Positions 13,604 to 15,266 of a stretch of 15,266 bases of DNA are shown piece after piece. The DNA comes from Proteobacteria bacterium CAG:495 (lineage in GTDB: Bacteria; Pseudomonadota; Alphaproteobacteria; RF32; CAG-239). The notes beneath the pieces were generated by a model. It made no database searches. It saw only the letters and a list, made by a program, of their open reading frames with translations, and was not told the DNA's origin. Within the stretch, counting starts at the first letter, position 1. Each line of letters begins with the position of its first letter. The translations under genes and the position numbers were made by a program. The stretch spans positions 230,410-245,675 of the forward strand of contig HF995323.1 of NCBI GenBank assembly GCA_000432275.1. The letters run 5' to 3'.

Positions 13604-14821
13604 TTACTCGGCAACATATGTTCGGTATTTTTCACGAATAAAACTCTGACAGTCTTTAACCGCCTGAGCATAATCGCTTCGTACATCCTGCCTGTGGCGC
13701 AACAAATCTGCCAAGATGGGAATATACTGCATAATCGTGCGCAGCATATGTCCCGGCTGTTTGATTAAATACTTCTTTTGCAGCTGCTCTCCGGAAATTC
13801 TCGCCTGCGCGTCAATTCCTTCCAGCTTAATCATAAACTTGCCTTCATAAGCGTCACACCTTCTGATAACATGCGCCCAAAAATGCAAAGCCGGTTCGCC
13901 GGAGCGAAGTTTCATACCATTAAGCCATTTGAGCGTCTCGTCCACTTTTTCATAAATGGTCAAACGCAACAGTTTCATATTCGGAAACTGAAATTCCTGA
14001 GATGCGTACAAAATTGCGGAAAGACGCTGCGTTACCGCAACTATGGCCACGTCACTCCCAATCTTATGATTGAGCGCTTTCAGATTGTCGCCGGTATTGT
14101 TTCCGCCGTCGAGAACAATAATGTCTCCTTCTTCGACATACAAATTTTTTACCGTTGCTTTCAGCATCTGCCCTTCAGTCTGACTATACAGAAAGGTCGA
14201 CAGTTTCCCCTTTCCGCCCAAACAAATCAACTTGCGCTTTTTGCCGGACGGACCGTTGTCGTCGTACAAACGCTTCAACTCCCACCAGAGCTTGGCTCCT
14301 TCAAAAGCGGAAGTCATATCATCGTCATAAACAACGACATAATCACAGTTTTTGAGTCGTTTGCCGCCAAAATACTTCGGCATACTCTCCGCTCTGGTCA
14401 AAAACGGCTTATACGCAAAGTTCTTATCGCTCATAAAGTAATCACGAATACAAAACAAAACGTTGTTCAGCCGTGCATTACCGCGCAGCGTTAAAAACAT
14501 ATCCATCCTGGCCACAATAAGCGTTTCCTCCAGGTTAAAACCTCCCTTGCACAAAAGGGAAACAAAGTTTTCAGCCTGATTGTCCACGTCTTTTGCCATA
14601 TCCAGAAGAGCAAACTCCGGCCCCGAATAAATGACCGGATACACAAACGTCTGTTTACGAATAATCTCGGCCAGCTGTCGGGCAATCATTCTCGACGGCA
14701 AATCGTTACCGCAGATAATTTGACTGACTGACGGAACGTCGATTAAATCAAAACAGTTTGACGGCGCCATAATATGCGCATTCAGATAGCGTGCCGCTAT
14801 CAAATCCTTTTCTTTTTTCAT
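13604..14821 (-). CDS. YdcF/DUF218-like protein with apparent internal duplication
   Basis: A 405-residue protein with no signal peptide or membrane segment. Residues 158-275 follow the DUF218 (YdcF) layout: C-D-Y-V-V-V-Y-D-D-D, a helix with a conserved acidic/Lys pattern, a strand ending L-I-C-L-G-G-K-G (198-205), E-G-D-I-I-V-L-D-G-G-N-N-T-G-D-N (231-246), then V-A-I-V-A-V-T-Q. Residues 33-130 appear to repeat the layout: S-Q-I-I-C-G-N-D, V-Y-P-V-I-Y-S-G-P, a cysteine/glycine turn, E-E-T-L-I-V-A-R and R-G-N. The C-terminal 130 residues are helical and unassigned. DUF218 proteins are Rossmann-like; some relate to cell-envelope or vitamin B12 uptake genes, but no reaction is established. The start ATG at 14821 has no obvious Shine-Dalgarno sequence. 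It is a single gene with its own promoter and a leader of about 110 bases. Domain assignment is by eye. Confidence 0.7.
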   Translation of the reverse strand: MKKEKDLIAARYLNAHIMAPSNCFDLIDVPSVSQIICGNDLPSRMIARQLAEIIRKQTFVYPVIYSGPEFALLDMAKDVDNQAENFVSLLCKGGFNLEETLIVARMDMFLTLRGNARLNNVLFCIRDYFMSDKNFAYKPFLTRAESMPKYFGGKRLKNCDYVVVYDDDMTSAFEGAKLWWELKRLYDDNGPSGKKRKLICLGGKGKLSTFLYSQTEGQMLKATVKNLYVEEGDIIVLDGGNNTGDNLKALNHKIGSDVAIVAVTQRLSAILYASQEFQFPNMKLLRLTIYEKVDETLKWLNGMKLRSGEPALHFWAHVIRRCDAYEGKFMIKLEGIDAQARISGEQLQKKYLIKQPGHMLRTIMQYIPILADLLRHRQDVRSDYAQAVKDCQSFIREKYRTYVAE

Positions 14822-14936
14822 GATGATTTATTTAATGTAAAAAAAATAATTTTCCAGTCATCATACGAATATTAAGAAAGCGGATTGAACCTTTATCAAT
14901 AATATTCCCACACAATAACTTTTTTAAGATGGTCTT

Positions 14937-14965
14937 ACTATACGCTCATTTTAGACAAAAATCAA
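14937..14965 (-). promoter_or_regulatory. Sigma-70-type promoter for the DUF218-like gene
   Basis: On the minus strand TTGATT (14960-14965) and TATAGT (14937-14942) are separated by exactly 17 bases. Transcription would begin near 14930 and give an untranslated leader of about 110 bases before the ATG at 14821. The leader is AT-rich and I see no strong structure in it. Confidence 0.6.
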
Positions 14966-14971
14966 TCTTTA

Positions 14972-14987
14972 TTTCGCTTTTGCGAAA
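14972..14987. repeat. Small inverted repeat TTTCGC/GCGAAA
   Basis: Six-base arms at 14972-14977 and 14982-14987 flank TTTT. It lies just upstream of the -35 box of the DUF218-like gene and just past the terminator of the upstream gene. It could be an operator half-site pair or a secondary terminator stem; chance is not excluded. Confidence 0.3.
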
Positions 14988-14994
14988 CAAGCAA

Positions 14995-15020
14995 AAAGGC
15001 TCTGTTTTTACAGAGCCTTT
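14995..15020 (-). terminator. Terminator of the partial right-edge gene
   Basis: An 11-base-pair stem pairs 14995-15005 (AAAGGCTCTGT) with 15010-15020 around a four-base loop. On the minus strand the stem is followed by TTTTTGC. It lies about 20 bases past the stop of the right-edge gene. Confidence 0.85.
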
Positions 15021-15041
15021 CAATAACAATGCCAAACCGGG

Positions 15042-15266
15042 CTACGCGACTTTTTTCGTCAAATCATAACCACAGGCAAGATCATACATCTCACTCACCG
15101 TACCTCCGGCCTCTGATATATCCGTCCTCGAACCGCTGTCTGCCCCGAATGTACTCAGCGCCTGCGTCAACAAATCCGATGCATTCTGAGATGACAAAGA
15201 AGGAGGATTGGTCAATAAATTAATCTTAGTACCATCAGCAAACTCCAGAACCTTATTCTTTGCATT
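15042..15266 (-). CDS. C-terminal fragment, possibly RTX-type secreted protein
   Basis: The minus-strand frame is open from the right edge to TAG (15042-15044), giving the last 74 residues of a larger protein. The visible part begins with K-V-L-E-F-A-D-G-T-K-I-N-L. This resembles the F-x-D-G-T segments that follow calcium-binding nonapeptide repeats in haemolysin-type proteins exported by type I secretion. Next come S-D-L-L-T-Q-A-L-S-T-F-G-A-D and a small-residue-rich tail ending D-L-T-K-K-V-A, which would suit a C-terminal secretion signal. No nonapeptide repeats are visible because the rest is outside the window, so the family is uncertain. A terminator follows the stop. Confidence 0.55.
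   Translation of the reverse strand, partial: NAKNKVLEFADGTKINLLTNPPSLSSQNASDLLTQALSTFGADSGSRTDISEAGGTVSEMYDLACGYDLTKKVA

Noticed and set aside
13778..14494. 238-codon + strand frame opposite the DUF218-like gene
   Set aside because: The minus-strand frame is longer, has a promoter with 17-base spacing and shows domain structure; the + frame shows none.

Overview
The window reads as a chromosomal stretch from a Gram-negative, probably host-associated and fermentative bacterium. An uncultured gut alphaproteobacterium is my best guess. Supporting this are a lipobox-bearing RND efflux adaptor, an S21 gene beside a YdcH/DUF465 gene, a phosphofructokinase-based glycolytic step, and short intergenic gaps with many convergent rho-independent terminators. 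The lineage is an inference from gene content, not from a phylogenetic marker.

Layout. (1) Positions 2-4266, + strand, hold three secreted proteins extremely rich in cysteine. The first is cut by the window's left edge. The second and third sit 12 bases apart and form an operon. They share modules: an N-terminal W-L-P-D segment, a C-x14-C-x9-C-x2-C-x4-C repeat, and a D-C-A-A-L-G-Y module found at the end of protein 2 and the start of protein 3. Between the first and second genes is a gap of about 440 bases. It carries a strong promoter, a rod-shaped self-complementary RNA and a terminator, and I propose a 6S-like small RNA. (2) Positions 4331-4896, - strand: ribosomal protein S21 and a DUF465 protein. 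(3) Positions 5022-6107, +: a 6-phosphofructokinase, convergent with a small three-helix membrane protein (6135-6458, -). (4) Positions 6783-11127, -: an acrA-acrB type RND efflux operon without an outer-membrane channel or regulator beside it. (5) Positions 11290-13528, +: a possible leader peptide, a pyruvoyl-dependent arginine decarboxylase and an APC-type amino acid antiporter. This pairing resembles the AaxB/AaxC arginine-to-agmatine system of Chlamydia. (6) Positions 13604-14821, -: a protein with a YdcF/DUF218-like fold that appears internally duplicated. (7) Positions 15042-15266, -: the C-terminal end of a protein that may be an RTX-type secreted protein.

How they fit. The decarboxylase and antiporter would import arginine, consume a proton in decarboxylation and export agmatine, which gives acid tolerance and arginine scavenging. 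The RND pump exports toxic compounds such as bile acids or drugs. The cysteine-rich proteins are exported by Sec and are expected to fold with many disulfides outside the cytoplasm; their function is unknown. The most novel material is the cysteine-rich family, the candidate structured RNA lodged between its members, the leader peptide ahead of the decarboxylase, and the duplicated DUF218-like protein.
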